A DNA stretch of 64,000 nucleotides from Aspergillus flavus (lineage: Eukaryota > Ascomycota > Eurotiomycetes > Eurotiales > Aspergillaceae). The notes beneath the pieces are model-generated. The model was given only the letters and a program-made list of their open reading frames with translations, searched no databases and was not told where the DNA came from. The translations under genes and the position numbers were made by a program. The number at the start of each line of letters is the position of its first letter. The first letter of the stretch is position 1. The stretch lies in assembly GCF_009017415.1 (NCBI RefSeq), contig NC_092405.1, positions 1,612,001-1,676,000 on the forward strand, given 5' to 3'. Below are positions 1-11,838 of this stretch, in pieces.

Positions 1-1454
1 TTCTCGGAGGGTCTCGTCCCGGGTCTCTTCCTGGGTCCTACAGTAAGTTATCTAATTATTTATTCTTCGCGTGCAATAGTATAGGACTGATTAGAATGTA
101 AAGATCTATGTTCTCGAAATATTAGGCAGACGTGGGACGAATAAAAAGAAATTATGGATCAGTAAGTGTTTCTTCCTCTATATTAGTTTTACAGAGACCC
201 TCAATATGCTAATCCATAACTCGTTAATTTTAGATTGTCGTTTTCACACATGCCGTGCGACAGTCGACGATAACAGCGAAGAGAGAAAAGTTCATAAGCT
301 TCTTAGCAGATTCTTTAAGGAGCATGGCCCCGCGGCCGGTATTGATTTGAACCCTATCATAGAGCAACTATCTATATGAGGCATTATTTCTAAGGTTATT
401 CTAGTTCATATGAATGCCTAGGTCCTCGCATCTATGTTCCCAGCTCACTCTATGATCGGTCTTGGTCAGATCTGCCGGATCACACCTTACATAGCCTACG
501 CTGTGACAACTCTCCAAACCGTTCGCCTGAGCCAGCCAGAGACCAATATACCTCCCGGATTATTGCGTCAAGAGAAAGGCCAAAGCTAGCAAGTGCTCAT
601 TTTATCGAAGTATTAACTACAAATACTCCTCGGGGTAAGGCTATAGCAAGGCCATATTTTAATGGTCACCAGATACCGCTGAGATCTAGTATCATATAGC
701 ATGATTCCAGCAATACCTTGCGTTCGTAATGACCCTAATGGTCTACCTTCAATTCATAGAGTTCGAAACAAACATAGTGTACAACTAATGTCTTCATCTT
801 CTGCGCCTGCCGTAGTTTTTTCCTAGGCCTCAGTGAGTTAGGTCAGCCCTGCTGCATGGATGGGCTCAGCAGGTTGGTTTTGTGCATGGACTCGGTAATG
901 TACTAATTGCTGCTCCAATCAATGGCAATCATCTATAACTGTGCCAGTTTTGGTGACTAGTTACGTGTACTATTACTATCAATGACAGGAGTGCTATTGC
1001 TGTGAATTTCCAGTGTAAGCTCTTCTGAAACCCTTGTAGATGCATCCATGTTGTATTTATTGATGCTCGTGAGGCTCTTGAATGGTTTACTAAGATATTG
1101 TACCCGCAGTGAATCTAGATTAAGGTGCTTATCGAATCTAGAGAACTTTTATATAAAACCGCGGTCAAAGCATTTAAGCAATGCATTATGTGTAGAATAG
1201 GCCGAAGCCCGGCAAGTCGTGAAACGTTTCATGGACGAAGAATATGTACTGTACAAACTGACATCTACCATGCACGATATTGCCAGGAGAAAAATCAGAA
1301 ATAGAACTGAAAAATTAGAGTACATCCGAACCGAAACTCGCGCTCAGTCAACAACAATAAAGTTCATATATAATAAATGATAATCGAGAAGCAGCGAGAA
1401 AATAGTCGCTGCAGCAGGTTATACCCACATTTAGAATGAGGACTGTCATTTGAC
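1..1454. other. Left-edge region without an intact gene
   Basis: No open frame of useful length is present on either strand. Short stretches still read like protein: the first 50 bases on the + strand give a Gly/Leu/Pro-rich segment followed by a GTAAGT-like donor, and about 300-560 has coding-like runs broken by stops. These may be remnants of one or more decayed genes, or the end of a gene lying left of the window. No family could be assigned. Confidence 0.35.
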
Positions 1455-4400
1455 TCAGTCCTGTCTGTTCTGGCTGCCAGCGCCGTTCCCTGATGATGAG
1501 GTTCTCATTCCGCTATTAATTTGAGCCGCAATCTGGCTCTGTTTGAATTTCTCAAAGGTTTCTGCATCTTGCTTATGAGCTGCCCACAGTTCTTCTACAG
1601 TCGTGCCTAACTGCTCGAACGTTTTGTCTGCACCCACGCCGTCAAAATGAGAGTGTTCCTGCTCCCCCTGCAAACGTTCGAGTTTCTCGCGAAGGGCTGC
1701 AATGTGTGCATCATCTAGGGTGAGAGATGAATCACCATCGCCTTGATTGAATGAGGGATTAAGAAAGTCGCGGCGAAGGTTTTGGCCAAGACGATGGACA
1801 TGGCCTTCTTCGGAGGTCATTGCACGTGAATGGAGAGAAGTCATCGAGCTTGCTCGCGATATGCCTAAGGCGTACTGGTCGGCATCTTCATCATCAATAG
1901 CACACTCATCGCCTTGATCCGTGATCGGCTGAGTGCCGAATGTAGCCCCACCGGTTACGTCGTCACCAGAGTTCTGGGAGCTCGAATCCGGGGCTGTGGC
2001 AAAGACCGGTTGTGGTATGATCCGCGTCTCTGGGTACTCGTCCTCGAATCGCTGAATCATCCTATGCAAGGTGAAATCCAGGAATTGAAGACGTCCTAAC
2101 GTAGAAACAGAGTTAGCATTATTATCAGCTCACGGATGCGGCGTGTGAACATACTGTAATTGATATCATTGCCGGCTCTATCCTCACGGACAAGAGCCGA
2201 TTGAATCCTGGTCCGAATGTTTCGAGCGGATTCAAGTAAGTTCTTCGACATATCACGGGGCCTTTTCGCCGCATAAGACCGGGACTTCCTGTGTCTAGGC
2301 GTTGTCGTTCCACTGGGTGGACCAGACTGATCTCCGGGCATATGATGATCGAGGTTACCAAGGCAAACCCCCAGGGCTTTGACTACACCGGTTCCTCCAA
2401 TGACGTAATCCTCATCAGGAGCTGGCTCATCATCTTCATCGCCAACTTCATCCCCGCCGCCATGGCCAACAATATGTTGCAGGATCTCGGGCACAGGAAC
2501 GGTCTCACGTGCACCGGACGGGTCACCAGGCACAGATAAATCTCCTTCAATAGCACCTCGTTCAAGATTTTGAAGAGAATAGGCCACGATCTGGGAGGCG
2601 AGAGCCTTCACAACTTCATTGTTTTCTGCACTTGGGACTTCGATTTCCACTGCTATGATGGTCCGCGACACACGTACCGCTGCCATTAAGGAAGCGTAAA
2701 CAGCGCAGGCTTCTTCCTGGTTACTCGAGTCTGTTGCAGCAGCTAGCGCACTGATGGCGGGGTTTTCCAAGATGCTCAGATGGCACAGTTTAGGGCATTC
2801 GGGCAGGACTTCAGCAAGAGCGATGGCATGGTCGGCTGACAAATTCACATCAGCCAAATGGATGCGCTTCAATGAGGGCATTTTTGGCAGGAAACGCCGG
2901 AAAGTCGCTAGAGCATCAGGCTGGCTGGAAAAAAGCTCTGGGTTATGGGAGAAGTCAATGAATATGAGATTAGGCAGGCGAGCCAATGCTTGTAGCAAAG
3001 GACTAATGGCAGTCGGAGTAAGAGCGCAGTCGGCAAGGCTCAGCGCGTAAAGGTTGGTTTCTTTTTCAATTGCCGATGTAATCAGGTCCAAATGATCTCG
3101 GATCGGATTTCCACCTAGATCAAGTCCTTCGCATTTGCTTGATTTAAGATATCGTATAACATGTTCCAAGCCTTCTCTGTTCAGCTCATTGTTCGCGAAG
3201 CCAAGCCTCCTCAAGCCGAGAGTTGTGGCTGCATCGCAGATCTTCTTCACCTCCTCTGTTGTGGGCTTGCACTCGCTCAGCAAGAGTTCTTCAAGGTGGT
3301 CACCGCCGAAGCGCCGAGAAAGGGAATCAGAGAAAAGAGTTGCAACATCCACCGCGGAACCGGTGGAACATGAGGTTTTCGGAAGCTGACCGTTCAGCTC
3401 ATGTGTTGTGATAAGTGTCTTCGGAAGTGGTATACCTGACAGGTCAATGGCCTTTAAGGATTTCGAGAGGTGAACAAACAGGCAAATATGGCGCCACCCT
3501 TCCTTGCCGATCTTTGGGTTATCTTTGAGCGATAGTTTCTCTACTACGCTATTCCTCTCTTCTTTCGCCGGAGCCTGAGAGCCTGACTTTCCTGTTCGCC
3601 TGCGTCTTTGCCTCATCTGCTCTACTGTTTTGGTGGAAAGCAGAGCAGCAAGAATTGACCGCACTGAGTCATCCGTCAAAGCACACTTTTCCAGAATAAC
3701 CTTTCGGACAGGGACTACAGCCAGCCAGTCACAGAAAGTGGCCATATCCTGAGGGGTCATGGGGAAGTTGGTAAGATCAAGCACACCAACCGTTCCTGGA
3801 GATTCCGCAAGGATGGAGGAAGGTGCGGAGATTTCATCAACTATCCTTTTCAACACGGGCGTCTCCCGTAACTGGCAGCAACGTCTGTATATCCGTACGG
3901 GGTCTGTTGTCGGGTGGCTCTGCGTCCTAGAGCGCGGGTTACCGGGTAGAGGCGCGGGGGGGTGGTCCTCATCATCATCGGCCGTTAATTGTAGAGGAAT
4001 AGAACCATTCGCTTCTGCTTGTCTCCGTCTCCTCTCCCTGCGCTCCTTCCTTTCCTCTTCCGATCTCTTCTTCTTCTCTTGTTTTCTAGTCGGCTCCTTG
4101 GCTTCGCCGTTTACCTTGCCATCACTGGGAGTGGCTTCCGGTTGACCAACCTGCTTTCTAGAGGCGGTATTATCTTGGTTCCGCTTTTCCTTATCAGCCA
4201 ACACCGTCTGGGGATGTTTCAAAGCAGAGCCTTCATCTTTGTCTTTCGGTTTAGCTGGCTTTTTCGTTTTCCCATTCAAATCTGGGACAATCCGATGCTT
4301 GGCATTGGCAGGACTGCTTTCATCGTCGGACTCTCGGCGAGAAATTCCGGCAATCTCAACGTCTACACAAAATGCAACGCGCCGTAACTTGGCCTGGTCC

Positions 4401-5161
4401 AAATCTGGAATCTTGCACCTATCGCGGCCCTGGTCAATGTTCATAATGCGACGCTCGCAGATAACGCCATTTGTAGCCACCTTGCCCGATCCGCCCGATG
4501 CAGAGGATGACAGTTTCCGAAAGGCATTCTGAAGAAACGAGGGGCCCTTGGGAGAAGTGGAAGTAAACGGATTTGGCTCGTCTCTCCTATCATCGTCCCT
4601 GTCCTTGGGCGAATAGGCTGCTCCGAATGGGTTGTGCATATCGAGTTTTGAAACAGGAGAGGTTGCCTTAACGGTCGGCTGGCTCTTCAAACTGGACTGC
4701 GACGGGGGTGTAGAGCCCGAAGAGAACTTGGAGCTGAGGGTTGAGATCCATGAGTTCCTCCTCCCGATTGGTTTCGGAGCACTTTTTTGAGGATTCGGGG
4801 ACGATCCAGTCGACTTCCCATCCGTTGTCTTATCATCGGATCTCACTTCCTTCTCAGTTCGCTGAGCATTCTTTTGCGCGTCCGGTGTAGGTGCTGCAGC
4901 AGGGCTGGGAGGCTCGTATGGAGGAGGTGGCGAGGTTCTCTCGACGGGAATTCCTTTAGTTCGTGGTGCGACGGTGGGGTCTGTATCGATATTCGGCTTA
5001 TCGCTGTGCGTAGATGACGCGGATTTGCACCTGGATAGATTGTCTGCTCGGGCGTTAGAGGCCAAACCAAATGGTGGATGCGACAGAATACCCTCATAGT
5101 GGGTATAGCGCTGATTGGGGTTCGCCATCACCTTTCTGCGTATGATGCAGCCAGCTGACAT
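1455..5161 (-). CDS. Leucine-rich-repeat protein, large, function unassigned
   Basis: Two exons (2134..5161 and 1455..2095) joined across a 38-bp intron (2096..2133) with a GTGAGC donor and a CTAAC branch-like motif; the frame joins exactly. The protein is about 1222 aa. Residues 1-400 are low-complexity, rich in Ser, Pro and Lys, with a very basic KKKRSEEERKERRERRRRQ run. The middle (roughly 450-850) holds repeated L-x2-L-x-L-x2-N/C segments such as LEELLLSECK, LRRLGFANNELN and LEGLDLGGNPI, typical of ribonuclease-inhibitor-type leucine-rich repeats. An acidic patch and a Ser-rich tail follow. There is no signal peptide or membrane segment, so a cytosolic scaffold is likely. Annotations of similar Aspergillus proteins as Mhp1-like cell-wall biogenesis proteins are recalled but not checked. 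The first ATG is at 5161; a second in-frame ATG at 5128 (MANPNQ) is equally plausible. Confidence 0.8.
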
Positions 5162-7746
5162 CAACGGTCCCAACTCCCTCCATTTTGAATTATTTTTTCG
5201 CTTAATAAGTCGATTAGAAATCGAATGACTTCGTAGCCCAACAAAATTAGTATGCGTGATGGTGATTCAGCGCAGACGGGTTCAAGAGCATACTCCGGTC
5301 CACGGTTTCGAGAAGCAACCACAATTCAAGGGCGAGACGATTCAACAATCGGCAGCAAAAATCGTAAATATAGTGTATCGAGTCAAAGACGCATCTGTTC
5401 CCCAATTCACCATTACAAGGCCTGACGGTGGACATATAACATCATGACATAACGACAAGGTCTGACGATCATGGTGGGTGCGGAGAAAACGATTGGTGAC
5501 AATGCGGCAGAGAGAACAGATGACAGACGAGTCCACGAGGAACAAGACGCCTCGAGGGCAAATCCTCAGGAGTAGGTAAAAAGGTCCCAGAAAAAGGAGA
5601 AGTAGCAGAAAAGGGCCAGTGCGGAATGAGGCAAAATGGGATGAATGGTACTCCGTACCTTCACCTAAGTAGTTAAAGAATGGCCGACTGCGGACTAGTT
5701 AGTGGGTATTATCGAACGCTGCAGGAATTCTTTGCGGAGTGGTTTTCTCTCCTTACCTAATCCTGGTACGACCACGGTACGGTACCGGGATATATTACCG
5801 GTGACGTTCAGAAGTACCGTACTTAAGAAGTTGATGGTGTATGCACGTTTAATGTCGCACGACTTATCCCTCGCCTACAAGCATAAAAGTTTTCTCTCAT
5901 TAAATCTGCCCCCGTACACCATCCTATACGCGACGGGCCCCCGTCAAATCACCTGCCACTTCCTCTTCCGTGGTTTCCGCTTGTAAATTCCGTTTTTCCC
6001 TCACACGACACACTGCCAAGACCACCTAGAACGCGTATGGTAACGATACGTGGGCCTGGAAAATAGGGTCAATCAAGAGGGCCCACGTCTGTACCATCTA
6101 TCGGTGCCCCATGATTTTAGCAGACCCCCCTCATCGAGGTGAACAAAGTCGATGATTAACCTCTTTGTAATATAGTTTGGTAACTGAATACCAACCGATG
6201 AAAGTTATCGTTATCCCTGTCCCATGTTACCGACAGGATATACAGCAATGCCTCGCCGTGTAACAAGCCAAAGAAGCTTGTTCGAAAATCTCGTTTCTTT
6301 TCTTAGGGCACGAGATGCATAAGGTCTTGATAATGGTGATTAATCAACTGCGTATTGGTCCAACAACAGGCCTGCAAGCACTAGTACCAGTCTTAGTCTT
6401 TGCATATGACGTTATAGTCAACGTATCTCAGTATTATGATTGCATGATCTCAATCAATCCGATTTGAAGACCATATCAGATCGAACTTTGAGTGAATACC
6501 AAAAAAGAAGCGAAAGGCATGAAAATTGGGCAGCGAAGGGTCGAACGTTTTCGTCCGATCAAGATCTACTATGCACGCAGACTGGTTTTGGTACCGTGTG
6601 GCGTCCAGCGTTTCCGGGGGTTACGATTGACTTGAGTTTAAAGTATGACGATCCGAACCTTTCAATACAGGAGAATGCCTGGACTTAACCAACACAAGAG
6701 TGTGAATGTTATCTGTCTCGTTTAAACTTTCTCTTTCTCTCGAAGTAGTTTTTCCATCCCCTCTTTTTCTTTTCTTCCTGAACATCTGACTGGAGACTGC
6801 AGACTTTTTTTAGGGCATATGAGGGTTTTCTCTTGCTCGTTTGGGCTTTCATCTGATCCAGTAATTTTCTATCTTAACCTGAAATAAATAATACAAAGAG
6901 CTTCAGGGAATTTTAGATCTATATCGTCATCGTGGATCTCATATAAACTACTCGTTAAAGAAACAAATGGAAACGAGCCTGTAATCTCGGTAATGCAAGG
7001 CCGCGAAGAACTACCCAAGTCAGTAAGATGCTCCGCAGTAAGGCATGGTACTATGTACAACAACACTGGCTAATCCACACACTGGCAAAAACCCACTCGA
7101 CCAGCACAACAAGTGGTTCCAGTTCCAGCGCTACGGGAACAGTCTATGGCGTAATAGTCCAAACCGATCCTTTCGCTAAGAATGAGTGGATCAGGTGATC
7201 GGCCCGGTGGGGCATCTATTGCCTGTTCGAGTTAGCACTCGGTCAACACGTGAGGCCATGGAGAATACCAATCAAGACAACACCGCGACAAGCGACATCA
7301 TAGCGCTGGAGATCTATTGAAGCTTCCCCTATAATATCCGATGGTAAAGTTGGATGATACAGTATATGGAGGCGATTACACTCATTGTGGCAAGCATCCA
7401 CTGCTTGTATGATATATCATTGTAGCCTTTGATACAGCTGGCAACCCCACAAAAGGAAATTGATGGACGATCAGTTTCGATTGTACTCGGCCACATTCTA
7501 TTGGTTGTCTTTACAAAATAACAATCCGACCTTTTCGTAGTAAGTATCCTTTTCTTGGTCTGTTTGTTATCAGGGTTGGATACGAAATGCAAAAATACGA
7601 AGTTTCATCTACACTTGACAGTGTACAGACACGACATCCAGCTCGGTATCAATTTCGATGGGTTCGTGTATTCTTAACAGAAGGAATGCAGGCCGGGAGT
7701 ATGGAGTCAATGACGTGGGTGGAGGCCTCAGCAAAGCCTTTCGTGA
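5162..7746. other. Intergenic, no gene seen
   Basis: About 2.6 kb between the leucine-rich-repeat gene and the MFS gene. Only short frames (under 100 codons) without recognisable domains occur. It contains a 9-bp inverted repeat at 6048..6056 / 6080..6088 and pyrimidine-rich tracts near 6720-6780. It presumably holds the promoter of the leucine-rich-repeat gene and the 3' flank of the transporter. Confidence 0.5.
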
Positions 7747-9460
7747 TCAATCTCCAACGGCAAACTTGCTACGCGCTCTCAGCCTCGCGCCATACAAATA
7801 GATAAAAATCATCCCAAAGATACCTCCAACCGATAGACCCGCCAGCACGGTAACCCCTTTTCCAATTCCCAGATCAAGATACATATACCGCGCGAACATG
7901 ACGAAACCTGCGGCGATTATGGATCGAATAAAGTCGTTTGCCGCATAGAGAGAGGCCACATAACGTGGGTACGACAGCGGTACGTAGACGATAATCGCCT
8001 GAAAGACGACAAATGACGATCCGGAATATATGGCGATGCCGATGGTAGGCACAATCCAGTGAACCGAGCGCCGGGCCGCCCATGCAAACATGAACAGACC
8101 AGCGGTTAGCAACCAGACAGCTGCGAGTGCCGGAATCAGACGGTCTTCTTGACTGGGGTTCCCGTTGTGACACCGAGGAATAAAGATGTACTTCAGGTAC
8201 GCTGCATAAAGCACCGCGGCTAATGCGCACCCAACAATGAGGGAGAGGTATATCAAGCTCAACATGGTTTGAGGCATTTGATATATACCGCCGTAGGTAA
8301 TTGGGAAGGCCTCGAAGAATGAATAATAGATAGCATAGACCAATGCCGAGTAAACGCACATATATGCGATAGCTGGATCTTTGACTGCGATTTCAATTGG
8401 CTTAATCAATGCGTCGATCAATATGACCTTGAAGTCAAGCCGTTTGGTTTCGGCAGGGGCCAAAACTGCTGGATGGAAACGACGAAGGCGTTGGGCTCGA
8501 CGATGCAAAATGGTTTCATGCGACGTCTCGGGCAGTAGGCAGACGATAACGAGGAGTAACGGTGCGCCCATTAGAACAATCTCCCACAGAGGCCAGCGCC
8601 AGTCGGAGGTCACCGCATAGGCTGCCAGTAAAGGTCCCAAGGCTGGACCACAATAAAACCCAGTAACCCAAGATATGAATCCATAGGGGGCGTCGATTAA
8701 CGAGAACAAATCCTGGATAGAGGCACCTCCGCTGGCCAGGCTCGGACTACCAAAGAAGCCCTGAAGAAAACGTAGTACGACGATGGCCGGAAAGTTATCT
8801 ATGACTGAGAGGATAATAGACACGATCACAAACAGTATAAAGGATAATACGTAAGGAGGATTTCGACCGATACGAGCAATTTCACTCAATGGCGAGAAGA
8901 TCAAAGGGCCGACACCGTCTGTTTTGAATTAATACCTTGACATAAGGTGGACCCGAAGTTAGTAGGGGTAAAAGCTCACATCCGACAACATAGATAGCCA
9001 AGGTTAGTTGAACAACCTCCAAAGACACGCCATACCGATGCATCATGAACTCATAACTGGGAATGAAAATAGACGATCCGCAATAGACGATGAATGTGTA
9101 AACACTAGTATCGGTCAGCAGATGTTCGATTTCAAGAATGTATTGCACTTACGAAATGAGAATTATAACCCATGCTTTGCGTCCCAAAGACCAATTTAAG
9201 GGGTTTTCTGGATCATCAGGCGTATACCAATCGATGATCAAGCTCTTATCGGTTTTGGTCGCAGCGGACAGCTTCTCCGCATATCGAAACGTTTCTTGAC
9301 CACTCTCAAGGTCCCTATGGGAATGTCCGTCCAAGCATGAAGCACATTTAAGCTGGCGGATGTCGAATGTTGGATCATCTTCAGGATAGCTCAACCAGCG
9401 AGAACCAAGTAGAAGACGAATGGTATCACCTAAGATGGTTCCCTGTATCCAGCTTTTCAT
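7747..9460 (-). CDS. MFS multidrug/polyamine-type transporter (DHA1 family)
   Basis: Three exons (9153..9460, 8980..9104, 7747..8918) with 48- and 61-bp introns; the lengths sum to 534 codons. The N-terminal 85 residues are cytosolic and carry the DWYTPDDPENPLNWS motif that precedes TM1 in fungal DHA1 drug:H+ antiporters related to Flr1 and the caffeine- and fluconazole-resistance pumps. The rest reads as 12 hydrophobic segments. The SPLSEIARIGRNPPYV region matches the TM2-TM3 loop of this family, and LRFLQGFFGSPSLASGGASIQDLF matches its TM4 region. It probably exports a small organic molecule across the plasma membrane. It faces away from the RidA-family remnant at 10.2 kb, with a weak small gene candidate between them. 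The substrate cannot be read from the sequence. Confidence 0.88.
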
Positions 9461-9546
9461 AGCGGCGAACGAGTGCGATGTCTATCTTAGCCCGTCTGGG
9501 GAGGAAGGAAAGAAGAAAAGCAAAAAAAAGTTGAGTGTCTATGTTT

Positions 9547-10058
9547 TTAGCTGTTTATGCTCTGAGCTGGAGAACCAAGATTCATTTCTCTAAGCATGTA
9601 ATCAGGAAGCGGTGCATGCGGTTTGATGTATGAACAATGCTCATCTTGATCGGTTCCCTTTTTGCAGACAAATACGTCTCGCAAGCCACATTTGCGTCTC
9701 CAATGATCATCAGACACATCACCGTAGCCGAATGAAAGGCGACCTCGTGGAGCTGATTTACTTAACAGAATGACTCTAACAAACACGAGTTGAGAGTCAT
9801 ACCGGGGATCTGTCAGTGTGGATGCATAACCTTCCGCCAAATAACAGGTATCAGCCTGTTAACGAGCACTGGGACCGGGAAACATTGTTTCGGCAGCCAG
9901 TATACGCAGTCAGCAATCCTCGCAAAGATAAATCTATCTCCAAGACGAGGTCGAATCAGAACCAGCGCCAGATGATGGTTCTCCACCCCCAACAACCTTA
10001 TTGCACTCTCCCTACGTACTGACTCACTATCATAGATGCCACTATTGGTGATAGACAT
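9547..10058 (-). CDS. Possible small two-exon gene of unknown function
   Basis: A weak model. An ATG at 10058 starts a 13-codon exon (10020..10058) that ends at a good GTACGT donor. A 164-bp intron would end at TTAACAG, and exon 2 (9547..9855) runs in phase to a stop, giving 115 aa. The exon 2 protein has a coding-like composition (YDSQLVFVRVILLS, PHAPLPDYMLREMNLG) but matches no family I can name. A faint resemblance to the end of a mono-ADP-ribosyltransferase-type domain is not strong enough to use. It may equally be the 3' remnant of a larger gene, because no ATG opens the longer overlapping frames. Confidence 0.3.
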
Positions 10059-10152
10059 TGGGCCTACCTCTCCATATCGAGTGCTCTCACCATCTCGCTC
10101 ATCCTCCTGAAACTTCACATTCTTTTCATCAATAAAGCAACACCTACTCAGT

Positions 10153-10614
10153 ATGTCACATTTGACCTACCATAATTTCGAGGGAAGCGCAACCAAGAGA
10201 AATACAAATACAGTCAAGCCGTACGCACCGGTGACCGCATCGAATGTACCGGGCAAGGTAACCCACATGCTCCTATTAACCACCTGCCAAATAAAACATC
10301 GCTGAAGAGCAAACATAGGAGGATGGAATCCTGTGACGGGCGAGATCCACCCTGATGTCATCACACAGATCGATCAGGCTTTTGCCAATGTGGACATGAA
10401 TCTCAAGCATGCCGGAGGAAAAGGCTGGGAGCAGGTCTTCCGGGTTGATTCTTACCATATTCCTCTCGATGATGAGGCCCTGGAAGCTATGGTCCGCAAT
10501 CTCAAGGAGTACATGCCTAATCATGAGCCCATCTGGACTGTGCTCGGGGTATCGCGCTTGGCAGAGGATGATATGCGTGTTGAGATTGAGGTTGTGGCAC
10601 ATGATCCGAAATAG
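10153..10614 (+). pseudogene. RidA/YjgF/YER057c/UK114-family protein, frameshifted
   Basis: RidA proteins are small imine/enamine deaminases of about 120-150 aa. Exon 1 starts at ATG 10153 (MSHLTYHNFEG) and the family motif KYSQAVRTGDRIECTGQ follows one frame over, so one base appears to be missing near 10180-10187. A 61-bp intron (10258..10318) then joins in phase to GGWNPVTGEIHPDVITQIDQAF and the rest of the fold up to the stop at 10614. Apart from the shift the gene looks complete, with the Arg-rich first strand and the C-terminal IEVVAHDPK strand. It could be a recent pseudogene or a sequencing error. It lies next to a DUF3237 remnant and close to an MFS transporter, so it may have belonged to a small catabolic or detoxification cluster. 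Confidence 0.72.
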
Positions 10615-10805
10615 TTTAATACTGTTATTATTCTATTTATCTTTCTATCTATGCACTTAGAGACTATGGTTTCTGGGGATTAGTGGTGTAGGCATATGCC
10701 AATATAAATGAAAAACTCTTTCAAATAATTGACGTAGTAGTTGCTGATAATTAGGATTCTAGAAATACGGCGAGGCTATCGTGATATAGTATATCACTCA
10801 CTTAC

Positions 10806-11305
10806 GCGTTCACCCTTCGTGTGAACATCGCTGTTCCACCATATCCTATCGGCCAAACCCCCTCAGGTCTCAGAGCTTACTACGACATCCAAGGCGGCAC
10901 CATCAAGGGCCCCAGTGTTAATGCCACGATCCAACGAGGTGGTGGAGATACCCTCCTATAGCGCCCAGATAGTTGGCGAATTTTGACATTCACTACGCTG
11001 CCAAGACAGAGGACGGGGAATGGTTGTATGTCTGGTATATTGGAGTCATGCAGGGTACGGTAGGGTCAGTATACAATTCCCCGGTCTCTGGTAGTAACAG
11101 GCTGCTAAATAGCTTTCTTTACGTCGCAATAGCCTTCTCCAATGGGCCTTCGGCCAAGTCGACTGGTTTCGAGGATCAATACATGCGTGTCCGAACGTCT
11201 TCCCTGGCTTAATAAGGCTGCCTTTGTTGGAAAGGGTTAATTAGATGTCACTCCAGAAGGCACGTTTGTCGTCTACGAATGCTTCAAGGTCTATTATGTG
11301 AGTGA
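10806..11305 (+). pseudogene. DUF3237-family protein remnant
   Basis: The frame from 10806 reads FTLRVNIAVPPYPIGQTP, then GGTIKGP and a GGGDTLL segment, the hallmarks of the N-terminal half of DUF3237 proteins, and then hits a TAG at 10959..10961. The following RPDSW continues that frame, but FDIHYAAKTEDGEWLYVWY continues one frame over (about 10979), showing a lost base. The C-terminal WLNKAAFVGKG and EGTFVVYECFKVYYV segments lie in a third arrangement with a stop between them. At least three disablements are therefore visible and no start codon was found. DUF3237 has no settled function. Its neighbour, the RidA-like gene, is also broken. Confidence 0.75.
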
Positions 11306-11838
11306 GAGACTGAATTTCACAATTTACCTTTGGTATTTATCAATATATCTTCTCATATCTCAAACTCAAAAGTCGAACCGAATTATATGTATAAAATACT
11401 AGTATATGTCTCACTTGAATCATCCGTTTCTCTTTTCTCTTTTCCCTTTTTCTCACAGTCGTATAGGTGGAGTAGCACTACGTAATTAGTAAAGGACAGA
11501 AATATGAATCACTTTGCACTCATGAGTTTATCGCCATATTAGAATGACTATATGTTAGGATAGGGGTTCAGTACTTAGTAGTGTCATTGCAGTGGTTTAA
11601 GTATACTGTCACTGCCAAGCCACTAAACCCCGAAGATGGGTGTAGAATAGTCAGCCATCAAAGTAAGGTGGGCGACGGTCTTAAAGACTTCCCGGGCTCG
11701 TGGCCAACCTCAATTTTGCGGCGGGATGCAGAACGGCGCTAAGCGAGAGTCTTCCACAAAAGTCATCCCACCAATTTCCCTTTTCTTTTCTTCTTCAGCC
11801 AACGTCGACAAACCGGTTCTCAACGGCAAACAGTCAAG
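11306..11838. promoter_or_regulatory. Upstream region of the L5 ribosomal protein gene
   Basis: About 530 bp without a gene. The last 70 bases before the start contain a long pyrimidine run (11776..11796) followed by CAGCC and an A-rich leader, as often seen at strongly expressed fungal ribosomal protein genes. No other element was recognised. Confidence 0.45.

Noticed and set aside
330..350. T-loop-like sequence suggesting a tRNA at the left edge
   Set aside because: The GGTTCAAATC-like block on the minus strand has no matching D arm, anticodon arm or acceptor stem.
5702..6688. Short + strand frames of 82-94 codons
   Set aside because: No domains, no splice-compatible partners, and composition typical of non-coding DNA.
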